Source: JANTGF01 sp963750735 (GTDB lineage Bacteria > Bacteroidota > Bacteroidia > Bacteroidales > VadinHA17). Taken from it: 64,000 nucleotides of DNA. Made by a program: the position numbers and the translations under genes. Positions 28,634 through 39,105 of the stretch are shown here, piece after piece. The notes under the pieces were generated by a model. The model searched no databases. It worked only from the letters and a program-made list of their open reading frames with translations, and was not told the DNA's origin. How positions within the stretch are numbered: position 1 is the first letter of the stretch; the number at the start of each line of letters is the position of its first letter. Location of the stretch: positions 62,001 through 126,000 of the forward strand of contig CAVVRY010000011.1 of the NCBI GenBank assembly GCA_963750735.1, in the 5' to 3' direction.

Positions 28634-29747
28634 ATGAAACAGGTTTTTCTCAAGATCGTGGCCGTTTGTAATTGCTGTTTTTTCTATAAATAGTTGTAAT
28701 TCGAGCAAGAATGAAACCTCCATCTCAGATAGGATAATTGGAGTCAAGATTTATAATTACTCTGGTGATTATAATTTGTTAAAGGAGGAATGGAAAGAAT
28801 TGGGTATAAATACTGTATTCTGTAGTATTGAGTTGTTCTCAAATGAGGGCTTCAGGTCATTTCTAGAAGAAAGTAAGCTTAAATCTTTTATTATTACTCC
28901 AGTCTTTTTTGACCCTGAAGCACTCCAAATGGATACAAGTTTATTTGCCATTACAAAAGGTGGTGAAAATGCAAAAGATGATTGGGTTGAATTTGTTTGC
29001 CCCTCAAGGAAAGATTTCCGAAAGCAAAAGATTGAAAAGATTACAAAATTGGTTGAGGAATTAGACCCGGACGGGATTAGCATCGATTTTATACGGCATT
29101 TTGTCTTCTGGGAAATGCTTATGCCTGATATTGCAGCAGAAGAATTGCCGAACAGCTGTTTTGATTCTTCCTGCCTGACTCAATTCCAATTAGCAACAGA
29201 TATTAAGATACCGGAATCAATAAGCTTACCAGCTGAATCAGCAAAATGGATTGAGGAAAATTATCTTGAAGAATGGGTGAATTGGAAATGCAACTTAATT
29301 ACAAGCATGATAAGTGAAATAGCAACAGAAGTTAAAAAAGTAAAACCTGGAATAAATATTAATACACATATAGTTCCATGGCGTCAGGATGATTACAATA
29401 ATGCAATAAGGCGAGTTGTGGGACAAGATGTTACAGAAATTTCAAAATATACAGACTACCTCTCTCCTATGACCTATTCTCATATGCTAAAAAGAGAACC
29501 TGAATGGGTGCATTCAGTAGTAGAAGATTTGCACAAAAAGACCAATTCCAGTATCCTTCCAAGTATACAGGTTAATAAAGCCTATTTAAATACTCCCTTA
29601 GAATTGGATGAATTCAGAAGAAATCTGGAAGAGGCTCTGAAATCACCATCAGCGGGGGTGGTTTTCTGGTCGTGGGAGCAACTGGATGATTACCCGGAGA
29701 AGAAGGAAATAATAAAGAAAGTATTAAGAAATCAGGTTAAAGAATAA
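28634..29747 (+). CDS. Lipoprotein with glycoside-hydrolase-like TIM-barrel domain (one frame slip in signal peptide)
   Basis: From the ATG at 28634 the sequence reads MKQVFLKIVA, and with one base removed near 28662 it continues FVIAVFSINSC, a lipoprotein signal with a Cys, then the long frame to 29747. The only in-frame start without that repair is a TTG at 28776, which would drop a conserved-looking N-terminus (IIGVKIYNYSGDYN). The mature protein resembles putative glycosidases with a TIM barrel: DPDGISIDFIRHF, NTHIVPWRQDD, YLSPMTYSHM and GVVFWSWEQLDDYP. Asp residues at the strand ends could be catalytic. The substrate is unknown. Confidence 0.75.
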
Positions 29748-29876
29748 TATTTCTACTTAATATATTTACATCTAGCCAATTGCAATTTCAATTTATTCGA
29801 TATTTGGGTATAAAGTAAATTTTAAATAGCTTTACTTAATATACCAATTCTACTCATCTAAAACATTGAATAGTTG

Positions 29877-31421
29877 ATGAATATTGAGAATTTCTGGGAG
29901 GAATTAAAACGGAGAAAAGTAGTTCGCGTCACTGTGGTGTATCTGGCTGCAGCCTATGCAATCCTCGAATCCTCGGATATTATCTTTCCACGGTTGGGAT
30001 TGCCTGACTGGACAGTAAACCTGGTAATGATCCTACTCTTCGTTGGTCTCATCCTGGTAGTTATCTTATCATGGGTATATGATATTACGCCCGAGGGGAT
30101 AAGAGTTACCGATCTAGTAAACGGTGAAAAGAAACAAAAAGAAATACAAAATCTAGAGGGTAAAACTATTTCTAACTATAAAGTTGTAACAAAAATATCA
30201 GAAGGAAGTTTGGGTGTAATGTATAAGGGAGAAGATACCGCATTGCGCAGGGTGGTAGCATTGACTTTTCTTTCAGATTGGATTTGCGCAGATATGGTAG
30301 TTCGAGCCCGGTTGATTGAAAAAGTGCAGGCTGCAGCAGGTATAGAAGAGCCGAATAAACCTATTATATATTCGGTTGAGAAGGAAAATGGCCGCCTTTT
30401 CATTGTTATGGAATACGATAAGAAATTTTCGCTTTCCGGCGGTGTTCCTTCTAAATTAGAAGAAATTATTCTGGAATCAATAAAAGGAAAACCCAGAACT
30501 GATGAAAAACCGGTTAATATCTCCATACCTTACCCGGTGCAATCAACATTTGAGGGAATTGATCAGGAAATGCCTGCCCGACGGAAACATTTATCCTTTC
30601 CTGAAATTGTTTCCTCAAAAAAACTTACCATACCAGTCATAATTATTGCAATTGCCTTGATTTTTGTTTTTAATCTGGAAAATATTACAAAGTTTTTTGG
30701 TGCTGGAAATAAAAAAAGAGAGCTGGCAAAATCTTATGTCATTAGAGGGGAAGAGTATTATCATTTGGAAAATTACGAGGCAGCTAAAGGAGAATTTGAA
30801 AATGCCGTTCAGGCAGATCCAACATATTCTGTGGGCTGGAGTGACCTGGCAGCAGTTTGTATAAACCAGGATAATCTGAATGATGCAATACTGCATACTA
30901 TTAAAGCTGTTGAATTAGATCCCCATAATTATAAAGCAGCCTACAACCTTGCTTTTGCTTTGGATGATAAGGAGGATTACATCCAAGCGATAGAATGGTA
31001 TTCAAAAACCATAGAAATGGATTCCTCGTTTCTCCCTGCCTATAGCGCTCTGGGTAGAGCCTATAATATGGCAGGTCGTCCGGTGGAAGCTATCTTGCTC
31101 CTGAAAAAGGCGAATAAAAAGTTCCATGATTCTGATTCTCTCTACTTGATTCAAAAAAACCTAGGATACGCCCATCTGCTTATGGATCAGATCGATGAAT
31201 CTATTATACAGTTGAATGCTTCCTATGATTTTAATCCATATGTATCTGAAACAAACCTATACCTAGCCAAGGCATATGAAGCTGCCGGGGAAATGACCAG
31301 ATCTATTGAATACTGGCAAAAGTATATTCAGCTGGAATCTGATACGGTAAAGGTAAAAGAAGCAAAGGAGCATCTTCAGGAAATAACCAAACAATATCTG
31401 GAAGAAATTATTCAGGAGTAA
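29877..31421 (+). CDS. Membrane-anchored TPR protein with remnant protein-kinase-like domain
   Basis: The N-terminus (FWEELKRRKVVRVTVVYLAAAYAILE, then a second TM, ending YDITPEGI) is the membrane module found in front of adenylate cyclases and TPR kinases in Bacteroidota. Residues ~95-180 resemble a Ser/Thr-kinase N-lobe (ISNYKVVTKISEGSLGVMYKGED; VVALTFL) and end at the hinge-like FIVMEYD, but the ATP-binding Lys is replaced by Thr and the HRD/DFG C-lobe is missing. A further TM segment (~250-270) leads to at least five TPRs (~280-500). It is probably a scaffold or regulator with no kinase activity. The ATG at 29877 is preferred over an adjacent TTG. Confidence 0.85.
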   Translation: MNIENFWEELKRRKVVRVTVVYLAAAYAILESSDIIFPRLGLPDWTVNLVMILLFVGLILVVILSWVYDITPEGIRVTDLVNGEKKQKEIQNLEGKTISNYKVVTKISEGSLGVMYKGEDTALRRVVALTFLSDWICADMVVRARLIEKVQAAAGIEEPNKPIIYSVEKENGRLFIVMEYDKKFSLSGGVPSKLEEIILESIKGKPRTDEKPVNISIPYPVQSTFEGIDQEMPARRKHLSFPEIVSSKKLTIPVIIIAIALIFVFNLENITKFFGAGNKKRELAKSYVIRGEEYYHLENYEAAKGEFENAVQADPTYSVGWSDLAAVCINQDNLNDAILHTIKAVELDPHNYKAAYNLAFALDDKEDYIQAIEWYSKTIEMDSSFLPAYSALGRAYNMAGRPVEAILLLKKANKKFHDSDSLYLIQKNLGYAHLLMDQIDESIIQLNASYDFNPYVSETNLYLAKAYEAAGEMTRSIEYWQKYIQLESDTVKVKEAKEHLQEITKQYLEEIIQE

Positions 31422-32032
31422 ACAGTAATCAATTCTCAATGAACAATGATCAATAAACAGTAAACAATAAACAGTAAACAGTTAACAATAATCAATAATC
31501 AAGATACAAGTCGTAGTAAAAAGTAGATCCTGAACATAGCGTCAGGGAACCTTTAAACCGTTAAGAAACAGATATACAAAAATCGTCTACTTTTGACAGG
31601 CGTTTGACTGAGCTCACGCCTAAGTCTCAAGGTGACTTCTTTTATTAAAACGGTCAAGGTTTTCAGTCAGTCTGAGCCTGTCGAAGACTAGACTGAAGAA
31701 TAAGCATAGCCGGAGAGTAGATGGAAACAGGGAAATCTAAAGCATATGATTATATAGTAAGAAGATTTTTCGGATTCACTCAAAATGACAGTTGCATTGA
31801 ATTTCGTAAGTATAGAATAGATTGTGTAAGCGCTAACTGATAGGTGATTTTCTCGAATCTCCAAAAATCGCCTACCTTTCGACAGGCGTTCGACTGAGCT
31901 CACGCCGGAGTCTCAAGGTGACTAAATTCAAATAGAAAGTCAGGTTTTTCAGTTAGTCTAAAATCATCAAATTGCAGATTGAAGAAAAAACATATCCTGA
32001 TCGAAGACCTGCATAGTATTTCTTTGTGCTAT
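31422..32032. repeat. Long intergenic region with two copies of a ~120-bp repeat and an AACAnTAAACAGT tract
   Basis: No gene is credible here. Positions 31441-31505 hold a degenerate tract of AACAATAAACAGTAAACAG type. Two related blocks follow at about 31578-31697 and 31862-31987 (284 bp apart), each with GACAGGCGTTYGACTGAGCTCACGCC, AGTCTCAAGGTGAC and a TTTTCAGT...GAAGAA end. They belong to the same dispersed family as the copies at 19.4 and 42.1 kb. Confidence 0.8.
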
Positions 32033-32068
32033 AAAAAAAGAGCAGAAGCCTGCTGCTTCCACTCTTTT
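32033..32068 (-). terminator. Strong rho-independent terminator after the giant T9SS gene
   Basis: On the minus strand AAAAGAG/CTCTTTT flank an inner GAAGC/GCTTC stem and the hairpin runs into a T7 tract. It begins 22 bp after the stop at 32091. Confidence 0.87.
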
Positions 32069-32090
32069 AATCTAAAATTAACTTAACTAG

Positions 32091-33488
32091 CTACCTGTTT
32101 TGCAAGATTACTTTTCTTACAAACTTTTGGTCACCAGCTCTTAATTCAATTATATAAGCTGCATCCGCTGCTTTACTTCCATCTTCAAATTCACCTTTCC
32201 ATTCTGTAATATATTCACCAGGAGCCATTACCTGATTTACCAGGGTCTTTAACAGCTGTCCAGCACTATTGAAAACCCTTACCATTACTTTTACATTTTC
32301 AGGTTCACCATCTTCAATCTTATAATGGATGGTGGTTGCTGAACTGAATGGATTGGGATATATCTCCCCGATAAATCCCGTGGGAATATCCACTGCTTCG
32401 AGATTGTTTGTATCCATAACATAGGATTTACTAGGCTGGTTTTCCAGTTGTTCTATGATGGCATAAGTGGCATCTATTAATGCACTAGCTTGTTCTCCAG
32501 GAATTTTATCACTATTCCAAAATGCTGTTACCTGGTTGATAAATGAATTAAGGGAATTTATTGCCGGTTTCACCTGATCCTTGCCTAATTTTGTGATAGC
32601 CTGGTCAAGTTTTGTTATCAATGCATTACCATTCCCATCATTTATAATTCCATTGTTAATCATGTTTTGAATGGCAATTATCATATCACCAATTGATTTT
32701 AATGGTGATATTGGACCACAACAAATACCTATTACAGTAATTGAGCCGCTACCAGTTGATAATCCTGGATTTACTACTATAAGCTTTTCTGCATCAGGAT
32801 CTATAATAAGTCCCTCCAATTCATTAGCATCCGGTATTTCAATAGTAGCATGCAGACTAAGCGAAATATTCCAGTAATAAGTTCCTTCCGGTTCAATTAC
32901 GTTATCGCCAGGATTTTCAACGCCCCCATAATCCAGCTTAAATACTGAGACCGTTCCATCGTCGTTGGTAACATAAACAAACATGGCTTCCGGACTAACC
33001 CTAACATCCCTTGCCTTGGAGGTGGAAGTAATATTTGCAATAACAGCACCGAAAGAACTGCTGGAGCGATAAATATCCACCACAAATAAATTGCCTTCTC
33101 TAGTTGTAACAAAGGCCAATCCGGCTTCCGGGTGCACAGCCACATCCCTGGTCCTTGTACCACTGTTTACATTGGCAATTATTGTATTGAAATTTATACT
33201 GGCTGGATCTACATCCACAATGTTCAGCCCATTGTCTCCGGTAATCAATACTAGACCTGCTTCAGGTGTAACATCAATATCACGGTTGCGTGTTCCAGTA
33301 TTGATATTGGCTATTACATGATTAAAACCACCACTGGCTGGATCTACATCAATCACAGAAACATTCTCCGAAGTATAGTTGGAAACATACACCTTCCCAT
33401 CGGCAGATACAACTATACCATAGGGATTTACGCCAACATGTATGGTTTCAACGACTAGATTAATGTTAACTGTATTGATCAAGATCAA
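32091..33488 (-). CDS. Giant gene, C-terminal piece: YVTN propeller, FIMAH-like helices, T9SS sorting domain
   Basis: The first ~220 residues are YVTN-type propeller repeats (VDVDPASGGFNHVIANINTG; DVTPEAGLVLITGDNG; DVAVHPEAGLAFVTT). Residues ~265-355 form a helical FIMAH-like unit (IQNMINNGIINDGNGNALI...LGKDQVKPAINSLNSFI). The C-terminal ~90 residues are a T9SS type-A domain: IYPNPFSSATTIHYKI, VFNSAGQLLKTLV, then RKVILQNR. This domain directs secretion through the type IX machinery and attachment to the cell surface. The region 33489-33735 continues the propeller upstream in another frame. Confidence 0.85.
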   Translation of the reverse strand: MILINTVNINLVVETIHVGVNPYGIVVSADGKVYVSNYTSENVSVIDVDPASGGFNHVIANINTGTRNRDIDVTPEAGLVLITGDNGLNIVDVDPASINFNTIIANVNSGTRTRDVAVHPEAGLAFVTTREGNLFVVDIYRSSSSFGAVIANITSTSKARDVRVSPEAMFVYVTNDDGTVSVFKLDYGGVENPGDNVIEPEGTYYWNISLSLHATIEIPDANELEGLIIDPDAEKLIVVNPGLSTGSGSITVIGICCGPISPLKSIGDMIIAIQNMINNGIINDGNGNALITKLDQAITKLGKDQVKPAINSLNSFINQVTAFWNSDKIPGEQASALIDATYAIIEQLENQPSKSYVMDTNNLEAVDIPTGFIGEIYPNPFSSATTIHYKIEDGEPENVKVMVRVFNSAGQLLKTLVNQVMAPGEYITEWKGEFEDGSKAADAAYIIELRAGDQKFVRKVILQNR

Positions 33489-33735
33489 TAACCGAAACAG
33501 TATGTGAAGTAAAGTTAGTTACATAAGCCAGTGTACCCTGTGGGTTTATATCAATTTTCAAAGGTGTTTGACCAACAGGAATATATGGATCACCAATTAT
33601 TGCTGGTGGATCAAGGTTCAGACCAATTACCGAACTGAATTAGATCCTGAATTAGTCACATAAGCCAGGCCTGCTTCCGGTTCAACAGCTACATCGCGTG
33701 ATCTGGAACCGGCAGTAATGTTTGCCAGAATATCC

Positions 33736-34161
33736 TCACATGGATTCAAGGGATTGAGGAATTATATAGAAAAACATTTCATTGCTCAATCCACTTCCTA
33801 CCGAAACAGTTGCTGGTCCTGAAGTGGCTCCCATTGGAACTTTTACAGCCAGGTTGGATAATGTTGCATTGACCACGGCTGCTGAAGTACCGTTAAAAAT
33901 AACCGTATTATTTGCCGGGTTCGGATCAAAACCACTACCAGCTATATTGACAACCGAGCCAACAACTCCACTTGGAGGATCAAGATAGGTTATTTGTGGT
34001 CCTCCTGGTACACCTGATGTTGTAAAAGTTGCAGTTCGCGTAATTTCCAGAGGTAATGGTGAAGCTGAAACATCATAAATACAAGGATCATTGCAAATAC
34101 CATTGTTTATATCGCATCCTAGAAGTTCTATCTGATATTTCTGATTAAATTTCAAACTCAC
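33736..34161 (-). CDS. Giant gene piece: IPT/TIG domain
   Basis: The fragment carries an IPT/TIG immunoglobulin-like fold: PQITYLDPPSGVVGSVVNIAG, SGFDPNPANNTVIFNG, and PMGATSGPATVSVG. These domains are structural stalk elements in surface proteins. It joins the Big_5 region on its N-side (frame change near 34200) and the YVTN propeller on its C-side. Confidence 0.75.
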   Translation of the reverse strand: MSLKFNQKYQIELLGCDINNGICNDPCIYDVSASPLPLEITRTATFTTSGVPGGPQITYLDPPSGVVGSVVNIAGSGFDPNPANNTVIFNGTSAAVVNATLSNLAVKVPMGATSGPATVSVGSGLSNEMFFYIIPQSLESM

Positions 34162-34237
34162 ATTTGGCCTTAAAACAACCCTTGAATTCTCTTCTAGGAA
34201 TTCAAAAGAGCCGGAAACTAGTACATTGTCACCACCA

Positions 34238-36583
34238 TCAATAATCTTCAGTTAGTTTAAAAGTGGAATACGAAATTGTTGATGGATCAATCGGTTCGCT
34301 GAAATCAACAACAACAGGTGTTTCAACCGATGCGTTGATCGGGATTACAGGTGATTCATCCTCTGGTCCCAGATAGGTAATGATAGGATTTGCCTCCGCA
34401 ACTGTAGTAAAGTTATATTCTGGCACTACCCCTAATTCATTACCTGCCAGATCACTTATGGTTGAAACAAGGGTAATGGTATATTCTGTACCTTCCAGCA
34501 AACTTTTTATAGGAGTAAATGTAAGCATGGTATTTTCAGGATTCCATTCATAAGCCCCTTCTACTTTTAGATTTTCCCCATAACTTAATAAAAATCCCTC
34601 TTCTGCAGAAGTTTTATTCATTGACTCTGAGAAGAAAACCAATATTTTCGTAGTTATAAATATATCTGACTCGCCATCATCCGGAATAACATCGGTAATT
34701 GTGGGAGAATCACCATCGTCTCCTTTTGTTGTAAAAGTGCTGGTCCATGTTTCTGTCAACTCATTTCCTTTCAAATCTGCAACTCCAGCTAATACTAAAT
34801 TCTGTTCTTCATATATATTAGTTTCAATATGCAACGTGTATTCTTTCTCATAATTCAGAGCTTCATTGGGTGAGAATAGAATCATCTCTGTCATTTCCCC
34901 GAAATACTGAGTATTTCCATTCACCTTTAAAATATTACCAACTTCCGGCTCAAATGATAAATAAAAGTTTTCATTGGTAATTGAATTAAGGTCAATCGTT
35001 TCAGAGAAAGTAATGATAATTGGATCGGTAATTCCAAAATCTGTAGATAAATCAGCCGGACTGACTGATACCACTGTTGGATGCGTTACATCTTTATTGG
35101 TAATTAAATCAATATTTATAAATGGATAATCTTCCGATTCTGTTGATAATAGAATTTCCGTTGCATTTTCAGGCAGAGTTTCAATGGAACCTTCATCATC
35201 TCCATTGTACCATTCATTGGGATAATCCGTAAATATTGTATTAGAATAGATATAGGAACTGATATTTCCCGGTCTTAAATTATAACCATCCAGAACATCT
35301 CCATCTAAAGGTTCCATGTAAATCCAGTATTCCTCCCCTGCAGGCAATGGAATCACATAATCCCCGTTAGCATCAGAATATGCGTGAATTTTATCATTGG
35401 TTTCAGTATTTATCGCCAACACCAAAGCACCAGCTACTGGTGGGTGATTATCTATATCACCGTAGGTAATATTACCTGAAATGGAGTCATACAAACTTAT
35501 AAAATTTGCTCCTTTATAACGATAACTGGCCCAGGCTATATCGTCCTCTTCCAGTGTTCGGTATTCGGTGCCTTTATTCATCATAAAAAACATGGTAGCT
35601 GTAGGCACACCTGTGTGAATCAATCCCAACACATGTCCGATTTCATGGGTTGTAACGCTTTGGATGTCAAAGAAACCGGTTTCAGTTGGCCCACCATCAG
35701 CAATTCCCAGATTATATTCATCATCGTTTACATAAAATGGATTAAAAACTATATCTGCATCTACAATTTGGGCCATCTCACTTCCAGGTTCAATTTTAAG
35801 GGTTTTGGCAGCAATGGCCAGCACACCTGGGGCAAAAGGAAATTGTTCATCCCTGAAAGTAACAAGGTTCATCCCATGAATAGCCGAGGCATTCTGGGTA
35901 GAAGTTGTTCCATCGCTAATAAATTCAATGCTGGCTGTAGGAATATTTGTCCAGGTCTGAAAGGCATTCTCAACAGCACTTATATCATCCCCACTTGAAA
36001 TATTGGGTACCCCGTTTTCGTTTACACTAAAATGGAAAGGTTGATTCATGGCAGCCAGTATATGGCTTTTTACTCCGCCAATAGCCATCGAAAACTCTGA
36101 TGTATTTCCAGAAGGATCAGTTGCAGTAGCAGCAATAACCTGTCCACTTGTTCCCAATATTGAAAACGTACTATTGAAATAAGCGTTTCCATCTGCACCT
36201 GTATTAACTGTTTCTGAACCCAGGTAGGTTTGTCCCTCACCATAAGTAGCTCCTTCGTAAGCATTATTATCACCCACCTTGGAAGCAAAAAACTGCAATA
36301 CAAATCCACTTGTATTGGGAGTACTGTTGAGATAACCTTCAACTGTAACTTTACCCGGACTAAAACTAATGGAATCAAGCACCGGGTAGTTCTGAAGTTT
36401 ATTGGGACTGGCATCTGCATCTCCTTCATCGTTTTCTGTAACACCATCTCCTTGGATATAATATCCACCTTCATCAAAAAGGGCACCGAAATCCACACCT
36501 AATCCTGCATTGCTATGTATCGTATTGGAAAGGATTAAATTACCTGTGGTAGGGTTATCATTACTATCCCAATTGTAAAGCAC
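34238..36583 (-). CDS. Giant gene piece: end of beta-helix, metzincin protease, Big_5 domains
   Basis: The fragment opens with the last beta-helix turn and a VEGYLNSTPNTSGFVLQFF segment. Around residue 313 is HEIGHVLGLIH, the metzincin zinc motif (three His plus Glu), with a later Met-rich turn (TMFFMMNKG) and EEDDIAWASYRY, as in matrixin-family metalloproteases. A carboxypeptidase-like stalk (SISGNITYGDI...) and three Big_5 Ig-like domains (VSPADLSTDFGITDPIIITF; VIPDDGESDIFITTKILVFF; LGPEDESPVIPINASVETPV) follow. The zinc site looks intact, so proteolytic activity is plausible if the gene is really whole. Confidence 0.85.
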   Translation of the reverse strand: MLYNWDSNDNPTTGNLILSNTIHSNAGLGVDFGALFDEGGYYIQGDGVTENDEGDADASPNKLQNYPVLDSISFSPGKVTVEGYLNSTPNTSGFVLQFFASKVGDNNAYEGATYGEGQTYLGSETVNTGADGNAYFNSTFSILGTSGQVIAATATDPSGNTSEFSMAIGGVKSHILAAMNQPFHFSVNENGVPNISSGDDISAVENAFQTWTNIPTASIEFISDGTTSTQNASAIHGMNLVTFRDEQFPFAPGVLAIAAKTLKIEPGSEMAQIVDADIVFNPFYVNDDEYNLGIADGGPTETGFFDIQSVTTHEIGHVLGLIHTGVPTATMFFMMNKGTEYRTLEEDDIAWASYRYKGANFISLYDSISGNITYGDIDNHPPVAGALVLAINTETNDKIHAYSDANGDYVIPLPAGEEYWIYMEPLDGDVLDGYNLRPGNISSYIYSNTIFTDYPNEWYNGDDEGSIETLPENATEILLSTESEDYPFINIDLITNKDVTHPTVVSVSPADLSTDFGITDPIIITFSETIDLNSITNENFYLSFEPEVGNILKVNGNTQYFGEMTEMILFSPNEALNYEKEYTLHIETNIYEEQNLVLAGVADLKGNELTETWTSTFTTKGDDGDSPTITDVIPDDGESDIFITTKILVFFSESMNKTSAEEGFLLSYGENLKVEGAYEWNPENTMLTFTPIKSLLEGTEYTITLVSTISDLAGNELGVVPEYNFTTVAEANPIITYLGPEDESPVIPINASVETPVVVDFSEPIDPSTISYSTFKLTEDY

Positions 36584-37055
36584 AACACCTTCTGCTTCAT
36601 TATATGCAATCAGGTTCCCTTGGGCGTTCTGAATTTCTCCTACGTGGTTATTTGAGGCATCATTGTATATCTGAATACCAGCACGGTTTCCAAATCCTTC
36701 TTCACCTTTTATGTTTACTCAAATAAGATTACCATGGATTGAATTATCATTTGTACCCAAGCCTTCCAAAGCCACTCCAGCCCAGCCGGTATTTCGGCAA
36801 TGTGATTTGCAGAATCAGGACTTGATCCACCCACAACATTGTGGTTTGCACCACCACCAAAGTATATTCCTGTTCCTCCTGGATGGCCAATATTTTTTAG
36901 TACCTGAAGCATCAAGGCCTATATAATTGCCAATAATTATATTATGAGATGAATTTTCATATATAGCAATTCCGGTTTACATTAGTGCCTGAGATCACAT
37001 TTCTTTCCTGCCAGTTTGTTCCTCCAACTATATTGCCAGTAGCTTCATTAACGAT

Positions 37056-38609
37056 TTAGATTCCATCTCCTCTATTCCCTAATGCTTTAGATCCTTCTGC
37101 ATTTAGGCTAATATAGTTTTCAGATACTATATTTTCTGAAGTACTCACATCAGATATGACTATGCTATGCGAAAACATATCATTCTCATTTCCAGAAATA
37201 ATATTTCGCTCAGATGCAGAACTGCTACCAATTTTGTTTTTTGAAGCACCTTCGTTTATTAATAATCCGTGCTGAACATTTGGGACATCATTCAAACCAT
37301 CCAAATCCGTACCAACATAGTTTCCAATAACATAATTATAATCAGCTGAGTTTTTAAGTTTGACACCAAAATGATTGCTAGAAATCAAATTCTCTGTACC
37401 TGGTTCAGTACTCCCAATAATATTGCTAGGGCTATTTATTAAAATACCTTCATCACCATTCCCTAGTGGAGTTGTACCACTAATATCAGTTCCAATAAAA
37501 TTGCTTTCTATACGGTTATTTGTTGCTCTCATCCATCCAATATAAAGACTCACTGCTCCATTTTCTGATATAATATTACGCTCAGCAGATGTTGCACCTC
37601 CTATTGTATTTGATGGGGCATTTACAACAAGCATACCGCTACATTCCCTAAGGCTAATGCGAGTGAGATTAAGTGCGATAATATTGCCAATAACTTTATT
37701 ATTGCTAGCAATAACTTCAGAACTAGGACTACTAATAATATTTAAACTCTGGTTTATATTGCTTGAAATCACATTGCTTGAACTAGGTTCAACACCACCT
37801 ATTGTATTATTACTTGTGTAGATATATATTCCCCACTCATTTCCAATTTCCAATGATCCTGTGCTATTTGTACCAATAAAATTTCCACTTATTACATTCT
37901 GAGTGGAACCTAAACTCTCGACTCTAATACTCACTTGGTTTTCTGAAATAATATTCTTTTCCTCAAGTGTAGCTCCTCCAATTCTATTGTTGGATGCACC
38001 GTTTATGATTAGAATACCATTGGACAAATTCCCCAAAGCAGCTGTACCATCAACATTAGTACCTATATAATTCCCGAAAATAGTGTTATTGTTTGCACCA
38101 ATTCCTTCTTCCCCTTCAATTAAAATTCCATTGTTCAAGTTTTCTGATATAACATTATCCGGGCTAATAGTGTTATCATGTGCATTATTTGCAATCTGAA
38201 TACTTTGAAAAGCATTTCCTAGAGTTAGAATATTACTAGCATTGGTACCGATAAAGTTCCCAATAACTTCATTATAACTGGAATTCTCACCAATAATTTC
38301 AATCCCATTATTTCCCACAGATCCTACACCTGCTCCACAGAGAATGTTATTAATTATATGGTTGTTCCCAACATTATCTAAATGGATCTCATCATCACCA
38401 TTGCTAACTAAGGATGTTCCAGAATTGTTTGTGCTAATGAAATTACTTTGAATAATATTTTCTACAGATTGAATCACTGGCACACCTTCAGAATATATCG
38501 GCACTATTTTTATACCAAATGCTAGATTCTCTGAAATAATGTTCCAATCATTAGGATTTGGTTCTCCGATTACATTATTTGAGGATCCATTAATCCTTAT
38601 GCTCTCCAA
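37056..38609 (-). CDS. Giant gene piece: right-handed beta-helix repeats
   Basis: Eleven or so repeats of a ~45-48-residue unit with GNFIGTN...G..LGN..NGILI...SNN.IGG......NIISEN make up the fragment, a right-handed parallel beta-helix with Asn ladders. It ends at an in-frame TAA (37058-37056); the same frame goes on as IVNEATGNIVGGTNWQERNV, so this stop looks like a single-base change or error. Such helices often bind polysaccharide. Confidence 0.8.
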   Translation of the reverse strand: MESIRINGSSNNVIGEPNPNDWNIISENLAFGIKIVPIYSEGVPVIQSVENIIQSNFISTNNSGTSLVSNGDDEIHLDNVGNNHIINNILCGAGVGSVGNNGIEIIGENSSYNEVIGNFIGTNASNILTLGNAFQSIQIANNAHDNTISPDNVISENLNNGILIEGEEGIGANNNTIFGNYIGTNVDGTAALGNLSNGILIINGASNNRIGGATLEEKNIISENQVSIRVESLGSTQNVISGNFIGTNSTGSLEIGNEWGIYIYTSNNTIGGVEPSSSNVISSNINQSLNIISSPSSEVIASNNKVIGNIIALNLTRISLRECSGMLVVNAPSNTIGGATSAERNIISENGAVSLYIGWMRATNNRIESNFIGTDISGTTPLGNGDEGILINSPSNIIGSTEPGTENLISSNHFGVKLKNSADYNYVIGNYVGTDLDGLNDVPNVQHGLLINEGASKNKIGSSSASERNIISGNENDMFSHSIVISDVSTSENIVSENYISLNAEGSKALGNRGDGI

Positions 38610-38649
38610 ATTAGGGATAGGGCTGTTTCCAACAGCATTTAAACCAATT

Positions 38650-39105
38650 TTATTTCCAATTATATGATTTTCCGCTTCCCCTCCATACTGATCTCAATAC
38701 CGTTATCTCATTGCTTGAAATTACATTTCCATCAGCGATAATATTTCCAGATGGGCTATCATTTATCAATACTCCATTAGAGTTATTTCGTATTGCTAAA
38801 TTCTCATTTGCATTTGTGCTAATATAGTTTCCAACTACATGATTGCTTGTAGCATTATCACCAGTGATTTGAACTCTATGATCCAATTCACTTCCTGAAA
38901 TCACGTTGGTACTATCAGGTGTACGTTCTCCAATGCGGTTATTTGAGGCATTTTCAATAGCTAGACAGGTAGTTTGATTTGCTATAAGCACATTACCAGT
39001 AGAATCTACTCCTATAAAGTTTCCAAAGACCAAATTATAGGATGTGCTTAGATTCTGCAGGTTTTCAATTAATATTGCATTACCTGTTTGAATTTCTGAG
39101 ATCAC
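38650..39105 (-). CDS. Giant gene piece: beta-helix repeats
   Basis: The fragment has three more beta-helix repeats (VFGNFIGVDSTGNVLIANQT; ASNNRIGERTPDSTNVISG; HVVGNYISTNANENLA). It is in another frame from its neighbours on both sides, so two frame changes flank it. It has no start of its own worth considering. Confidence 0.65.
   Translation of the reverse strand: MISEIQTGNAILIENLQNLSTSYNLVFGNFIGVDSTGNVLIANQTTCLAIENASNNRIGERTPDSTNVISGSELDHRVQITGDNATSNHVVGNYISTNANENLAIRNNSNGVLINDSPSGNIIADGNVISSNEITVLRSVWRGSGKSYNWK

Noticed and set aside
31688..31903. Open frame of 71 codons in the intergenic region
   Set aside because: It runs across the dispersed repeat family and has no coding signals.
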